Shown one piece after another: positions 1 through 8,371 of a stretch of 35,853 nt of DNA. The notes under the pieces are model-generated. The model worked only from the letters and a program-made list of their open reading frames with translations. It had not been told where the DNA came from and made no database searches. How positions within the stretch are numbered: position 1 is the first letter of the stretch; every line of letters starts with the position of its first letter. The DNA comes from Alphaproteobacteria bacterium. Its GTDB lineage: Bacteria > Pseudomonadota > Alphaproteobacteria > Caulobacterales > Aquidulcibacteraceae. The DNA lies in contig JAUIJZ010000023.1 in assembly GCA_030430715.1 (NCBI GenBank), positions 1 through 35,853 of the forward strand. Reading direction: 5' to 3'. Both the position numbers and the translations under genes were made by a program.

Positions 1-987
1 GGCGTCGATTGGTTCGACCAGAATCTGAGCTATGTGGCCGATATCGGCGCGGGCTCGCCGCCGGTTGATCAGAGCGCCGAAGCGCTGGGCATTTTCGTCG
101 AGGACGAGATCGGTTTTGGCGATCGCTTCTTCCTTCGCCCCGGCGCGCGCTTCAACGATTACGAGATCACCTATGACGCCACGGGCGACAGCGGCTCATG
201 GGATGAAATGACTTACGGCCTGGCTGGCGAACTCATTGCCTTCGAAGGCTTCAGTCTGCTCGCAAGCTATACGGAGATCTTCCAAGGCCCCGAGCCCGCT
301 GAGCCGTTCGCCGGCGGAGGCGCCAACAAGATCATCAACCCCGGTCTCGAACCGGAAACCGGAGACAATGTCGAACTTGGTTTCCGTTACGCCTCCTATT
401 TCGAGGATGCGCGGATCCATGTTGGCGCCAATTGGTTCCGCACGACCATAGACGGATATATCGGCGAGGCAGCCGTGCCCGGCACGACCACGGGTCAAAC
501 CTGGGACGTCAATCTTGGCACGGCCGAAATTGAAGGCGTCGAGTTCAGCGCCGGCTTCGGCTACGGCAATTTCGACGCCCTCCTTACCCACGCGAGCGCC
601 GATCTTGACGCAAGCCGTTTGAACACGGGCGGGCTCACGGAAAACATCCGGGAGGTCGGCGATTCCTACGGTTTGGAATTCTCTTATGTGTGGCCGGACG
701 CTGGCGTGACGGCGAACCTCAACACGCAGATCATCAGCCCTCTGACAACGTTCAACGGCGAGGTGAAGCCAGGCTATTCGGTCGTGAATTTGTACACACG
801 TTGGGATGATGCGCTGACCGTCGATGGGCTGTCGCTTACCTTCGGCATCGATAACCTGCTGGACGAAGCCTACACTTCACATGCTTCGCGAACGGGTACC
901 ACTAATCACCCGCGGTTCGGTCCGCTCGTGCTTTACGATGTCGAGCCCGGCCGCAATGTGAAGCTGACCGTGGCGATGCGGTTCTAA
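1..987 (+). CDS. TonB-dependent outer-membrane receptor, C-terminal part (5' end outside window)
   Basis: The frame is open from base 1, so this is the 3' end of a longer gene; an internal GTG at 34 is not the start. The roughly 328 visible residues look like the last strands of a 22-stranded beta-barrel: alternating short strands, many aromatic and Gly residues, an SYTEIFQGPEPAEPF segment, a LEPETGDNVELGFRY segment typical of this family, a late FGIDNLLDEAYTSH segment, and a C-terminal Phe (VAMRF) as outer-membrane insertion needs. The ending resembles heme/hemoglobin-type receptors (NHPRFGPLVLYDVEPGRN), which suggests heme or siderophore uptake, but the substrate cannot be fixed without the plug domain. 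A hairpin follows 12 bases after the stop. Family is secure; ligand is inference. Confidence 0.93.
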   Translation, partial: GVDWFDQNLSYVADIGAGSPPVDQSAEALGIFVEDEIGFGDRFFLRPGARFNDYEITYDATGDSGSWDEMTYGLAGELIAFEGFSLLASYTEIFQGPEPAEPFAGGGANKIINPGLEPETGDNVELGFRYASYFEDARIHVGANWFRTTIDGYIGEAAVPGTTTGQTWDVNLGTAEIEGVEFSAGFGYGNFDALLTHASADLDASRLNTGGLTENIREVGDSYGLEFSYVWPDAGVTANLNTQIISPLTTFNGEVKPGYSVVNLYTRWDDALTVDGLSLTFGIDNLLDEAYTSHASRTGTTNHPRFGPLVLYDVEPGRNVKLTVAMRF

Positions 988-999
988 GCTTAAGCTTGA

Positions 1000-1029
1000 A
1001 GCTCTGTCGCGTGCCTGCGCGACAGAGCT
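1000..1029. terminator. Hairpin between convergent genes
   Basis: Perfect 12-bp inverted repeat (agctctgtcgcg, 1000-1011, with 1018-1029) around a 6-base loop, between the receptor stop and the end of the convergent dehydrogenase. There is no T-tract on the plus side, so it may be a Rho-assisted or 3'-end-protecting hairpin rather than a classical intrinsic terminator. A second 6-bp hairpin (1049-1054 with 1060-1065) lies closer to the dehydrogenase end. Confidence 0.55.
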
Positions 1030-1078
1030 CGGCAATGAATGGGAAGCGCCGCTTCCGAGAAGCGGCCCCGCCTCGCCC

Positions 1079-2065
1079 TCAGAGCATCGCCGGAATGACG
1101 CGATCCGGCGGCTTATGGCCGTCGGCGAACGTCTTGATGTTGACGATCACCTTCTCGCCCATGTCGATGCGGCCTTCGATCGTGCCGGAGCCCATATGCG
1201 GTAGCAGCACGACGTTTTCGAGCTTCTTGAGCTTGGGATTGATCGCCGGTTCGTGCTCGAACACGTCGAGCCCGGCGCCGGCCAGCTCTTTCTTTTCGAG
1301 CATGCGCGCGAGCGCGCCTTCATCGATCACTTCACCGCGCGCCGTATTCACGACGTAAGCGTGCGGCTTCAGCAGCGCGAGACGGCGCGCGCTGAGCAAA
1401 TGGTAGGTGGCCGGCGTGTGCGGACAATTCACCGAGACGATGTCCATGCGCGAGAGCATCTGATCGAGGCTGTCCCAATAGGTCGCCTCCAATTCCTGCT
1501 CGATATGCGCGCTCACCTTGCGGCGGTTGTGATAATGGATCTGCAGGCCGAACGCTTTCGCGCGGCGTGCAACAGCCTGTCCGATGCGGCCCATGCCGAT
1601 AATGCCGAGCCGCTTGCCGCCAACGCGGCGGCCCATCATCCAAGTCGGACTCCAACCCGTGAATTGATCGGACTCGACGATCTTCACGCCTTCGACGATG
1701 CGGCGCGGCACGGCGAGAATCAGCGCCATCGTCATGTCGGCTGTGTCTTCGGTCAGCACGCCAGGCGTGTTCGTCACCGTGATGCCGCGCTGTACGGCGG
1801 TGGCGACATCGATATTATCAACGCCGGCGCCGAACTGCGCGATCAGCCGCAATTGATCGCCGGCGCGCGAGAGCACCCGGCCGTCGAGCCGATCGGTGAC
1901 GGTGGGCACCAGCACGTCGGCGCGCGCCACGGCGGCGGCCAAATCCTCCGCCGAGAACGGCTTGTCCTCCACGTTGAGATCGGCATCGAACAATTCGCGC
2001 ATGCGCGTCTCCACCGGATCCGGGAGACGGCGTGTGACGACGACTTTGAGCTTCTTGGCGGCCAT
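1079..2065 (-). CDS. D-2-hydroxyacid dehydrogenase (glyoxylate/hydroxypyruvate reductase type)
   Basis: 328 aa. NAD(P)-dependent oxidoreductase of the D-isomer 2-hydroxyacid dehydrogenase family, reducing a 2-oxoacid such as glyoxylate or hydroxypyruvate in the cytoplasm. Visible marks: the Rossmann loop LGIIGMGRIGQAVARRA, the catalytic Arg in NTARGEVIDEGALA, the Glu in AGLDVFEHEP and the His in VLLPHMGSGT, giving the Arg-Glu-His set. The ATG at 2065 is chosen because GGGAG precedes it and the protein then starts MAAKKLKVVVTRRLP, as relatives do; the frame stays open 38 codons further upstream without similarity. It is transcribed divergently from the SH3-like gene at 2193. Exact substrate is inference. 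Confidence 0.9.
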   Translation of the reverse strand: MAAKKLKVVVTRRLPDPVETRMRELFDADLNVEDKPFSAEDLAAAVARADVLVPTVTDRLDGRVLSRAGDQLRLIAQFGAGVDNIDVATAVQRGITVTNTPGVLTEDTADMTMALILAVPRRIVEGVKIVESDQFTGWSPTWMMGRRVGGKRLGIIGMGRIGQAVARRAKAFGLQIHYHNRRKVSAHIEQELEATYWDSLDQMLSRMDIVSVNCPHTPATYHLLSARRLALLKPHAYVVNTARGEVIDEGALARMLEKKELAGAGLDVFEHEPAINPKLKKLENVVLLPHMGSGTIEGRIDMGEKVIVNIKTFADGHKPPDRVIPAML

Positions 2066-2192
2066 GCTCTCCCTTAGCTCACGCGACGCCGCACTCCAAG
2101 GCAGCGCGTTAAACCAGCCTTCACGACAAGCCCTCATGCTCGTTTTTTGCGTTCCCCGAGAACCGGGATGGGCGCCCAATTAGGTGGACACA

Positions 2193-2693
2193 ATGCGCCG
2201 AGGGTATGCCGCTGCGCTGGGCGCGGCTTTCATGCTTGTAAGTTTTGGCGCCGCCATGGCGGACGCGCCGGCGGTGGGGACGGATTCGAACCTCCCTCTG
2301 CCCCGCTATGTCAGCCTAGACGCTCAGAACGCCAATGGCCGCCGAGGCCCCGGCCTCGATCAGCGTGTGGAATGGATCTACCAGCGCTCCGGCCTACCGC
2401 TGCAAGTGACAGCCGAAAGCGGGCCCTGGCGGCGTGTGCGCGACCCGGACGGGGCGGAAGTGTGGATGCACGCTCAGCATCTCGCCATGCGCCGTTCCGT
2501 CTATGTGCGTGAGGAAGCGGCGCTGCGCCGTGGGGCGCAGGCGGGGGCGCGTCCAGCCGCCTATCTGCAACCCGGTGTTGTCGGCGCTTTGACCGGCTGC
2601 GAGGGCGAGTGGCGGCGGGTCTCGGTCGGCGGCCGTGTGGGCTGGGTTGAAGCGGACCGGCTCTGGGGCGCCGACGATTGCAGCGGCATCTGA
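2193..2693 (+). CDS. Exported SH3-like domain protein
   Basis: 166 aa. The N-terminus (MRRGYAAALGAAFMLVSF, then AMADAP) is a Sec signal peptide with likely cleavage after AMA, so the protein is periplasmic. The rest matches the bacterial SH3-like proteins of COG3807: first copy around residues 40-95 (RYVSLDAQNANGRRGPG ... WRRVRDPDGAEVWMH), second around 100-160 (AALRRGAQAGARPAAYL ... WRRVSVGGRVGWVEAD). These often bind cell-wall or protein ligands, but no enzyme activity is visible. ATG at 2193 is preferred over the GTG at 2184 because AGGTGG (2182-2187) then sits five bases upstream. Specific role unknown. Confidence 0.85.
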   Translation: MRRGYAAALGAAFMLVSFGAAMADAPAVGTDSNLPLPRYVSLDAQNANGRRGPGLDQRVEWIYQRSGLPLQVTAESGPWRRVRDPDGAEVWMHAQHLAMRRSVYVREEAALRRGAQAGARPAAYLQPGVVGALTGCEGEWRRVSVGGRVGWVEADRLWGADDCSGI

Positions 2694-2757
2694 CCGCCAC
2701 AATTAAAGTTCGGCCCTGACGCGAAAAAACTAGACAGACCTCCCTTGTCTTTCCCCA

Positions 2758-2765
2758 TTAACCAT
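2758..2765 (+). promoter_or_regulatory. Possible CtrA half-site
   Basis: TTAACCAT lies 36 bases before the lipoprotein start at 2801. It equals the half-site described for the alphaproteobacterial cell-cycle regulator CtrA. One 8-mer is weak evidence, and there is no full TTAA-N7-TTAA site. Confidence 0.2.
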
Positions 2766-2800
2766 AATGTGTCGGATCAGACGGGCAAAAGGGGGTCATT

Positions 2801-3337
2801 ATGCGCCATCTCGCACTCATTTTCGCTGTTGGGCTGCTCGCCGCGTGCGAAACCATGCCGGAAAGCTTCGCGCAAACCACGCGCAATCCAGCTAGCCTAA
2901 CCAGCACCGCAGACGCCCAAACGGCGCCGGCTGCGATGGACGTTTTTAGCCCGCCGCCGGATCAGCAGCTGCTTGAGCTGGAGCGCCAGCTTTCTGCGAC
3001 GGCCCAGGAACGCGGCCTCGGCGGCGCGCTCGCTTCAGTGCTCGATCCCACCCAGGGCATGTCGATCCGCTCAGGCGTCGTTTACACTGCGGCTGACATC
3101 GAGGGCGGCCTCGCCGCCCCCTCCGGCGCGGGGCCGATGTATTGGCAGCCCGACCGGGTCGAGGTCTCAAGCTCCGGCGATATGGGCATGACCAGCGGAC
3201 GCTACGTGCAAGTCATGACCGGGTCCGAGGCCATTCAGGGCCGCTATGTGGTGGTGTGGCGCCGCGACTTCAGCGGGGAGTGGAAAGTTCTCACCGAAAC
3301 CCGGATCGCCGATCCGGCGCGCGCCCGCCGCCGCTGA
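2801..3337 (+). CDS. Lipoprotein with SnoaL/DUF4440-like domain
   Basis: 178 aa. The N-terminus [16 protein letters not shown] is a lipoprotein signal with lipobox LAAC, so Cys16 should be acylated. After a low-complexity linker, residues about 60-175 resemble the NTF2-like DUF4440/SnoaL fold: an Asp/Leu-rich helix region, [19 protein letters not shown], and late strands [11 protein letters not shown] and [20 protein letters not shown]. These domains often bind small ligands; no catalytic residues can be named. Start supported by AGGGGG about five bases upstream. A strong hairpin follows the gene, separating it from fabA. Confidence 0.75.
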   Translation: MRHLALIFAVGLLAACETMPESFAQTTRNPASLTSTADAQTAPAAMDVFSPPPDQQLLELERQLSATAQERGLGGALASVLDPTQGMSIRSGVVYTAADIEGGLAAPSGAGPMYWQPDRVEVSSSGDMGMTSGRYVQVMTGSEAIQGRYVVVWRRDFSGEWKVLTETRIADPARARRR

Positions 3338-3361
3338 GGCGGCGCACTCGCCTTGCTCCGC

Positions 3362-3389
3362 GTCCGCCCGGCCTGTAAGCCGGGCGGAC
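3362..3389. terminator. Hairpin terminator between lipoprotein gene and fabA
   Basis: Perfect 11-bp stem (gtccgcccggc at 3362-3372 with 3379-3389) and 6-base loop ctgtaa. A five-T run follows only about 11 bases later, so termination strength is uncertain. Confidence 0.6.
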
Positions 3390-3413
3390 ACATTTCCAAT
3401 TTTTGAGCTACGC

Positions 3414-3947
3414 ATGGCGACGACCGACCGTCCTTCCAGTCTCTCCTATGAGGATCTGATCGCCTCCGGCGAAGGGCGCCTACATGGCCCCGGCAAAGCG
3501 CAATTGCCGCTGCCGCCCATGCTGATGTTCGACCGCATCACGCACATCTCTTCCGAAGGCGGAGAGTTCGGCAAAGGCGAGGTGGTGGCGGAGTTCGACA
3601 TCAACCCCGAGCAATGGTTCTTCGAATGCCATTTTCGCGGCGATCCGGTGATGCCGGGCTGCCTCGGGCTCGACGCCATGTGGCAGCTGGTCGGCTTCTT
3701 CATGTGCTGGGCCGGCTCGCCCGGCAAGGGCCGCGCCACGGGCGTCGGCGAAGTCAGTTTTCGCGGCGAGATCACGCCCGCGACCAAGCTCGTCACCTAC
3801 AAGATCGACATGAAGCGCGTGATCCAGCGCAAACTGCACATGGGCGTGGGCGACGGCATCGTTCTGGCCGACGGCCAACCCATCTATAGCGCTAAGGATT
3901 TGAAGGTCGGCCTCTACACGCCGGACCAGCTTAACCCAACGAAGTAA
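3414..3947 (+). CDS. fabA: 3-hydroxydecanoyl-ACP dehydratase/isomerase FabA
   Basis: 177 aa, the usual FabA length. It dehydrates 3-hydroxydecanoyl-ACP and isomerises the trans-2 product to cis-3-decenoyl-ACP, the branch point of anaerobic-type unsaturated fatty acid synthesis. The single hot-dog domain carries the active-site His in [14 protein letters not shown] (His73) and the Asp in [10 protein letters not shown] (Asp87), matching E. coli FabA His70/Asp84 with a constant offset of three. ATG at 3414 starts [15 protein letters not shown] like relatives; the frame is open further upstream only because it crosses the lipoprotein gene. fabB begins 14 bases after the stop, as expected for a fabAB unit. 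Confidence 0.97.
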   Translation: MATTDRPSSLSYEDLIASGEGRLHGPGKAQLPLPPMLMFDRITHISSEGGEFGKGEVVAEFDINPEQWFFECHFRGDPVMPGCLGLDAMWQLVGFFMCWAGSPGKGRATGVGEVSFRGEITPATKLVTYKIDMKRVIQRKLHMGVGDGIVLADGQPIYSAKDLKVGLYTPDQLNPTK

Positions 3948-3961
3948 GCAGGAAGGAAGCC

Positions 3962-5176
3962 ATGCGTCGCGTCGTCGTCACCGGCATGGGAATCGTCTCG
4001 TCCATCGGGGCCAATGCGCAGGAAGTATTGGCGAGCCTGCGCGAAGCGAAATCAGGCATCCGCGCCGCACCGGAATATGCCGAGCACGGCATGCGCTGCC
4101 AGGTGCATGGCGAACCGCAAGTGCGCCCTGAAGATCTGGTCGATAAACGCGTCATGCGTTTCATGGGCGAAGGCTCGGGCTGGAATTACATCGCCATGGA
4201 GCAGGCGATCGCCGATAGCGGCTTGAAGCCTGAGGAAGTCTCCCACGAGCGCACGGGCATCATTATGGGTTCGGGCGGGCCGTCCGCCCGCGCCATCGTC
4301 GCCGCCGCCGATACGGCGCGCGAGAAAGGCGCCAAGCGCGTCGGTCCATTCGCGGTGCCGAAAGCAATGTCGTCCACCGCCAGCGCGACTTTGGCGACGC
4401 CGTTTCAAATTCGCGGCGTGAATTATTCGATCAGCTCGGCCTGCGCCACCAGCGCCCACTGCATCGGCAATTCCTACGAACACATCGCGGCCGGCCGCCA
4501 GGATGTGATGTTCGCCGGCGGTTCGGAAGAATTGGATTGGACGCTTTCGGTGCTGTTCGACGCCATGGGCGCGATGAGCAGCAAGTATAATGAAACGCCC
4601 GGCATCGCCTCACGCGCCTTTGACGCCAATCGCGACGGCTTCGTGATTGCGGGCGGCGCCGGGGTTTTGGTGCTTGAAGAATTGCAACGCGCCAAGAAAC
4701 GCGGCGCGACCATCTATGGCGAAGTGGTGGGCTACGGCGCCACCAGCGACGGCCACGACATGGTCGCCCCTTCCGGCGAAGGCGCGGCGCGCTGCATGCA
4801 GATGGCGATGAAATATCTCGACCGCCCGGTCGATTACATCAATCCGCACGCCACCTCGACGCCGGTCGGCGATTCCAAGGAGATGGAAGCCGTGCGCGCC
4901 GTGTTCGGCGACAAAATCCCGGCTATCTCCGCCACCAAGTCGCTCACCGGCCATTCACTCGGCGCGGCCGGCGTGCAGGAAGCGATCTATTCGCTGCTGA
5001 TGATGAACAATGGTTTCGTCTGCAAGAGCGCCCACATTGAAGACCTCGACCCTGAATTTGCGGGGCTTCCCATCGCGCGCGAAACGCAGGAGCGCACGCT
5101 CAATTGCGTGCTCTCCAATTCGTTCGGCTTCGGCGGCACCAACGCAACGCTCGCTTTCGCCAAGCTGGCGGCCTGA
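3962..5176 (+). CDS. fabB: 3-oxoacyl-ACP synthase I FabB
   Basis: 404 aa, the usual length. Condenses malonyl-ACP with acyl-ACP and is needed to elongate the cis-3-decenoyl-ACP made by FabA. The thiolase-fold Cys-His-His triad is visible: Cys161 in [14 protein letters not shown], His296 in [13 protein letters not shown] and His331 in [12 protein letters not shown], with the Gly-rich [13 protein letters not shown] near the C-terminus. E. coli FabB has Cys163, His298 and His333. The ATG has GGAAGGA upstream. Together with FabA this shows the organism makes unsaturated fatty acids by the FabA/FabB route. Confidence 0.97.
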   Translation: MRRVVVTGMGIVSSIGANAQEVLASLREAKSGIRAAPEYAEHGMRCQVHGEPQVRPEDLVDKRVMRFMGEGSGWNYIAMEQAIADSGLKPEEVSHERTGIIMGSGGPSARAIVAAADTAREKGAKRVGPFAVPKAMSSTASATLATPFQIRGVNYSISSACATSAHCIGNSYEHIAAGRQDVMFAGGSEELDWTLSVLFDAMGAMSSKYNETPGIASRAFDANRDGFVIAGGAGVLVLEELQRAKKRGATIYGEVVGYGATSDGHDMVAPSGEGAARCMQMAMKYLDRPVDYINPHATSTPVGDSKEMEAVRAVFGDKIPAISATKSLTGHSLGAAGVQEAIYSLLMMNNGFVCKSAHIEDLDPEFAGLPIARETQERTLNCVLSNSFGFGGTNATLAFAKLAA

Positions 5177-5186
5177 ACGCACAAAA

Positions 5187-5218
5187 GACGCCGGCCCGCA
5201 TTTCTGCGCACCGGCGTC
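5187..5218. terminator. Hairpin after fabB
   Basis: Outer stem gacgccgg (5187-5194) with ccggcgtc (5211-5218) and an inner stem cgca/tgcg, eleven bases after the fabB stop. The plus side has no T-run (only four T on the minus side). It may set the 3' end of a fabAB transcript or act as a processing hairpin, with fabI then using its own promoter in the rest of the 233-base gap. I see nothing else clear in 5219-5409. Confidence 0.45.
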
Positions 5219-5409
5219 CTACGACGCCGAGACAAGGGGTTAGTTCGCTCCGGTATCGTTAGACAGAATAAACGCCGCCGCTGCGTCTCCGTTCCGAACC
5301 ACGAACTCACTTTCCGGCGCTTTGGACCGCAAATGTTCCAGCCGCGGGCTTGACCGCCGCCGCCCGGCGCGCGCAGGTGCGCGCCAGTGATTTCAAGGAG
5401 TACGGATCG

Positions 5410-6225
5410 ATGGCCGACGAGTGGGCGTTTCCGAAAGGCAATCTGTTGGCAGGCAAGCGCGGCCTGATCATGGGCGTCGCCAATGACAAATCGATCGCCT
5501 GGGGCATTGCCAGCCAACTCGCGGCGCAAGGCGCTGAACTCGCCTTCACTTATCAAGGCGAAGCGCTGGAAAAGCGCGTGCGTCCGCTCGCGGAAAGCAT
5601 CGGCGTCAAGATGATGATCGAGTGCGATGTCACCGACGACGCGCAAATGGATTCCGCTTTCGGCCAGCTTGAGAAGGCGTGGGGCGGTTTGGACTTCCTC
5701 GTCCACTCGATTGCCTTTTCCGACAAGAACGAACTCAAGGGCTCGTTCGTCGAAAACACCACGCGCGAAAATTTCCTGCGCACGATGGATATCTCCGCCT
5801 TCTCTTTCGTCGCCGCCGGAAAACGCGCCGCGAAAATGATGAAGACGGGCGGCTCGATGGTGACGCTCACCTATCTCGGCGCCGAACGCGTGTTGCCGAG
5901 CTATAATGTGATGGGCGTCGCGAAAGCCTGCCTTGAAGCGTCGATGCGCTACATGGCGCGCGATCTTGGACCAGCCGGCATTCGCGTGAATGCGATCTCC
6001 GCAGGCGCCGTGCGCACGCTCGCGCTCGCAGGCATTCAGGGCGGACGCGGCTTGCTCGCCACTGGCCGGGAATGGTCGGTGATGAAGGAAGACACCAGCA
6101 TGGAGGGCATTGGCGGCGCGGCGCTCTGGCTGCTCTCCGATCTCGGCAAATCCACCACCGGCGAAGTCGTGCACGTTGACGCCGGCTTCCACATTGTCGG
6201 CGTGCCCGACGGAGGCGGCGAGTGA
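5410..6225 (+). CDS. fabI: Enoyl-ACP reductase (NADH) FabI
   Basis: 271 aa. Final reduction step of fatty acid elongation, a short-chain dehydrogenase fold specialised for enoyl-ACP and the target of triclosan-type inhibitors. Evidence: GLIMGVANDKSIAWGIA (the split nucleotide loop typical of FabI rather than FabG), LVHSIAFSDKNEL, TYLGAERVLPSYNVMGVAKA with the Tyr-x6-Lys pair Tyr165/Lys172 and the preceding Tyr155, and VDAGFHIVGVP at the end. ATG at 5410 has AAGGAG nine bases upstream; the frame is open twenty codons more without similarity. The stop overlaps the GTG start of the next SDR by four bases. Confidence 0.95.
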   Translation: MADEWAFPKGNLLAGKRGLIMGVANDKSIAWGIASQLAAQGAELAFTYQGEALEKRVRPLAESIGVKMMIECDVTDDAQMDSAFGQLEKAWGGLDFLVHSIAFSDKNELKGSFVENTTRENFLRTMDISAFSFVAAGKRAAKMMKTGGSMVTLTYLGAERVLPSYNVMGVAKACLEASMRYMARDLGPAGIRVNAISAGAVRTLALAGIQGGRGLLATGREWSVMKEDTSMEGIGGAALWLLSDLGKSTTGEVVHVDAGFHIVGVPDGGGE

Positions 6226-7100
6226 GCGAGAACAAACCCATGCAGGGCAAAGTGGTCGTCATTACCGGCGCAACGTCGGGGCTCGGCGAAGCCGCCGCCA
6301 TAGAAATGGCGCGTCAGGGCGCAACTATCATCTGCATCGCGCGCGACCAAGGTCGTCTCGACGTCTCAATGCCGAAAATTCGCGCCGCCGGCCCTGCAGC
6401 TGCGCACAAATCTTACTTGGCGGATTTCTCCAGCATCGCAGACATGAAACGGGTCGGCGCATTAATCGCCGCCGAAACACCAAAGATCGACGTGCTCGCC
6501 AACAATGCCGGCGCAATGTTGTCAAAGCGCGTGACTACCGTTGACGGTCTCGAACTTACTTTTGCCGTCAATCATATGGCGCCGTTCGTGTTGACCAACG
6601 CTCTGATGGAAAGCCTTAAACGCGCGACCAACGCGCGGATCATTAATACCTCCTCAAGCGCGCATTCATTCATCAAGGCGATCGATTTCGACGACCTCGA
6701 CAGCAAGAGCGAAGGCATCCTCACCGCTTATGCCCTGTCTAAGCTCTGCAATATTCTGCACGCGAATGAGCTGGCCAAGCGCTTAGCCGGATCGAACATC
6801 GTTGCGAACAGCTTCCATCCCGGCATGGTGCGTACGCGGTTTGGCACCGGAAACGGTTGGATCAGCGTCTTGATCAATGGCTGGCACACGATGACTGGCG
6901 TGACGGCGGAGCAAGGCGGCGATACGCTCGTCTGGCTGGCGAGCTCGGACGCGGCGGCGCGTGAAAGCGGCGGCTATTTCGCGAAGCGCAAGCGCATAGC
7001 GCCAAAATCCCCTGCGTGTAACGACGCGAACGCACGGCGTCTGTGGGAGGTATCCGAAGCGTTGGAGCGGCGCGCACCTGAACGCGCGCAATCAATCTAG
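6222..7100 (+). CDS. Short-chain dehydrogenase, retinol-dehydrogenase-like, copy 1
   Basis: 292 aa. NAD(P)-dependent oxidoreductase; visible motifs are TGATSGLG near the N-terminus, NNAG, a Ser cluster (INTSSSAHS) and YALSK (Tyr-x3-Lys), with the long Ser-to-Tyr spacing seen in retinol-dehydrogenase/protochlorophyllide-reductase-like SDRs. GTG at 6222 is preferred: GGAGG lies six bases upstream and it overlaps the fabI stop by four bases, implying translational coupling. ATG at 6240 would match the start of the paralogue but has no good ribosome site. The next gene is a clear paralogue, about 70% identical by eye. Substrate unknown; position suggests lipid or aldehyde metabolism, which is inference. 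Confidence 0.88.
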   Translation: MSENKPMQGKVVVITGATSGLGEAAAIEMARQGATIICIARDQGRLDVSMPKIRAAGPAAAHKSYLADFSSIADMKRVGALIAAETPKIDVLANNAGAMLSKRVTTVDGLELTFAVNHMAPFVLTNALMESLKRATNARIINTSSSAHSFIKAIDFDDLDSKSEGILTAYALSKLCNILHANELAKRLAGSNIVANSFHPGMVRTRFGTGNGWISVLINGWHTMTGVTAEQGGDTLVWLASSDAAARESGGYFAKRKRIAPKSPACNDANARRLWEVSEALERRAPERAQSI

Positions 7101-7185
7101 CGCCTAGCTACACCCGTAGCGAAGACTAGAGACAATACGCGAGCGGCTATATTAAAGGCCGCGTGGCTTAAGCAGAGACAAGAGC

Positions 7186-8031
7186 ATGCAAGGCAAAATC
7201 GTTGTCATCACCGGCGCGACGTCCGGCCTCGGCGAGTCCGCGGCGATCACGTTCGCCAGGCAAGGCGCGCGCATCGTCACGATCGCGCGCGACCAACAGC
7301 GCCTGGACGCCTCCATGGCGAAGATCCGCGCTGCCGGCCCGGGCGTGGAGCACAAGGCGCACATCGCCGACTTTTCCAGCATCGCCGATATGCAGCGCGT
7401 TGGCGCGCTGATCGCGGCGGAAGAGCCGCGCATCGACGTGCTCGCCAACAATGCCGGGGCCATGCTGTCCCAGCGCGTGACCACAATTGATGGTTTGGAG
7501 CTGACCTTCGCCGTCAATCACATGGCCTATTTCGTGCTGACCAATGCGTTGCTGGAAAACCTGAAGCGCACGCCGGGCGCACGCATCATCAACACCGCCT
7601 CCAGCGCGCATGCCTTCGTCCGCAAGCTCGACTTTGACGATCTCGACAGCAAGCGTGACGGCGTGATGGCGGCCTATGGCCTCTCCAAGCTGTGCAACAT
7701 GCTGCACGCCAACGAACTCGCGCGGCGGCTCGAAGGCACGGGCGTCGTCGCCAACAGCTTCCATCCCGGCGTGGTCAATACGCGCTTTGGGCAGGGCAAC
7801 GGCCTGATCGGACATCTGATCGGCATCTGGAATAATTTCGCGGCGATCACGCCCGAGCAAGGCGCGGACACGCTGGTCTGGCTGGCGACCTCCGAAGCCG
7901 GCGGACGCGAAAGCGGCGGCTATTTCTCCAAGCGTAAACGCGTGACGCCGAGCGCCGCAGCCCGCGATCCGGAAAATGCGCGCCGCTTGTGGGAGGTGTC
8001 GGAACAGATCGTCGCGCGCGCCGCAGCCTGA
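7186..8031 (+). CDS. Short-chain dehydrogenase, retinol-dehydrogenase-like, copy 2
   Basis: 281 aa. Tandem paralogue of the preceding SDR: both share MQGK(V/I)VVITGATSGLG, ADFSSIADM, VLANNAGAMLS, GLELTFAVNHMA, SKLCN, NSFHPG and ARRLWEVSE. Catalytic Tyr164 and Lys168 lie in YGLSK. The Ser-to-Tyr insert around FDDLDSK is kept in both copies. It starts 85 bases after copy 1, so it may have its own promoter. The stop lies three bases from the end of the convergent DUF2007 gene. No substrate can be assigned. Confidence 0.88.
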   Translation: MQGKIVVITGATSGLGESAAITFARQGARIVTIARDQQRLDASMAKIRAAGPGVEHKAHIADFSSIADMQRVGALIAAEEPRIDVLANNAGAMLSQRVTTIDGLELTFAVNHMAYFVLTNALLENLKRTPGARIINTASSAHAFVRKLDFDDLDSKRDGVMAAYGLSKLCNMLHANELARRLEGTGVVANSFHPGVVNTRFGQGNGLIGHLIGIWNNFAAITPEQGADTLVWLATSEAGGRESGGYFSKRKRVTPSAAARDPENARRLWEVSEQIVARAAA

Positions 8032-8034
8032 GGC

Positions 8035-8253
8035 TCACATGCTCAGCTTCGCTTCGGCGAAGATAAGCCGCGCCGTCTCGACATCCTCTTCCAGCACGAG
8101 CAGACGCCAGCCTCCCATCACGCCCATATCGAGTTCGGCCGCGACAAGCCCCTGCTCAGGCATGACGACATCCACCCCGCCCGATTCAAGCAACGACTTC
8201 GCCACCATGGCTTCGGGCAAAGAAGCGAAACGTGCGAGCAGAACAAGCGCCAT
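8035..8253 (-). CDS. DUF2007 small protein
   Basis: 72 aa, matching the short DUF2007 family (also called putative signal-transducing protein), seen in the LLARFASLPEAMVAKSLLES start (a transporter-like helix that reads position along a chain), the central VVMPEQG and the GWRLLVLEEDVETARLIFAE end. The fold is ferredoxin-like and function is unproven. It converges on the SDR gene with a three-base gap. ATG at 8253. Confidence 0.8.
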   Translation of the reverse strand: MALVLLARFASLPEAMVAKSLLESGGVDVVMPEQGLVAAELDMGVMGGWRLLVLEEDVETARLIFAEAKLSM

Positions 8254-8371
8254 GCCGCAAGCCTAGCGGCGGCGCACGCGCGCGGCAAACCATGACGCAT
8301 TGAGTTGGGACAAAGCGCCATATAGTGCGCGGCTGCGCTCGACACATCTTTCCGATCTTGGAGCCCTTAGA

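Noticed and set aside
986-997. AAGCTTAAGCTT palindrome after the receptor stop
   Set aside because: Two abutting HindIII sites can arise by chance; no second copy or functional context.
4987-6192. 401-codon frame on the minus strand across fabB/fabI
   Set aside because: Antisense of two well-supported fab genes, with biased His/Ala/Arg composition.
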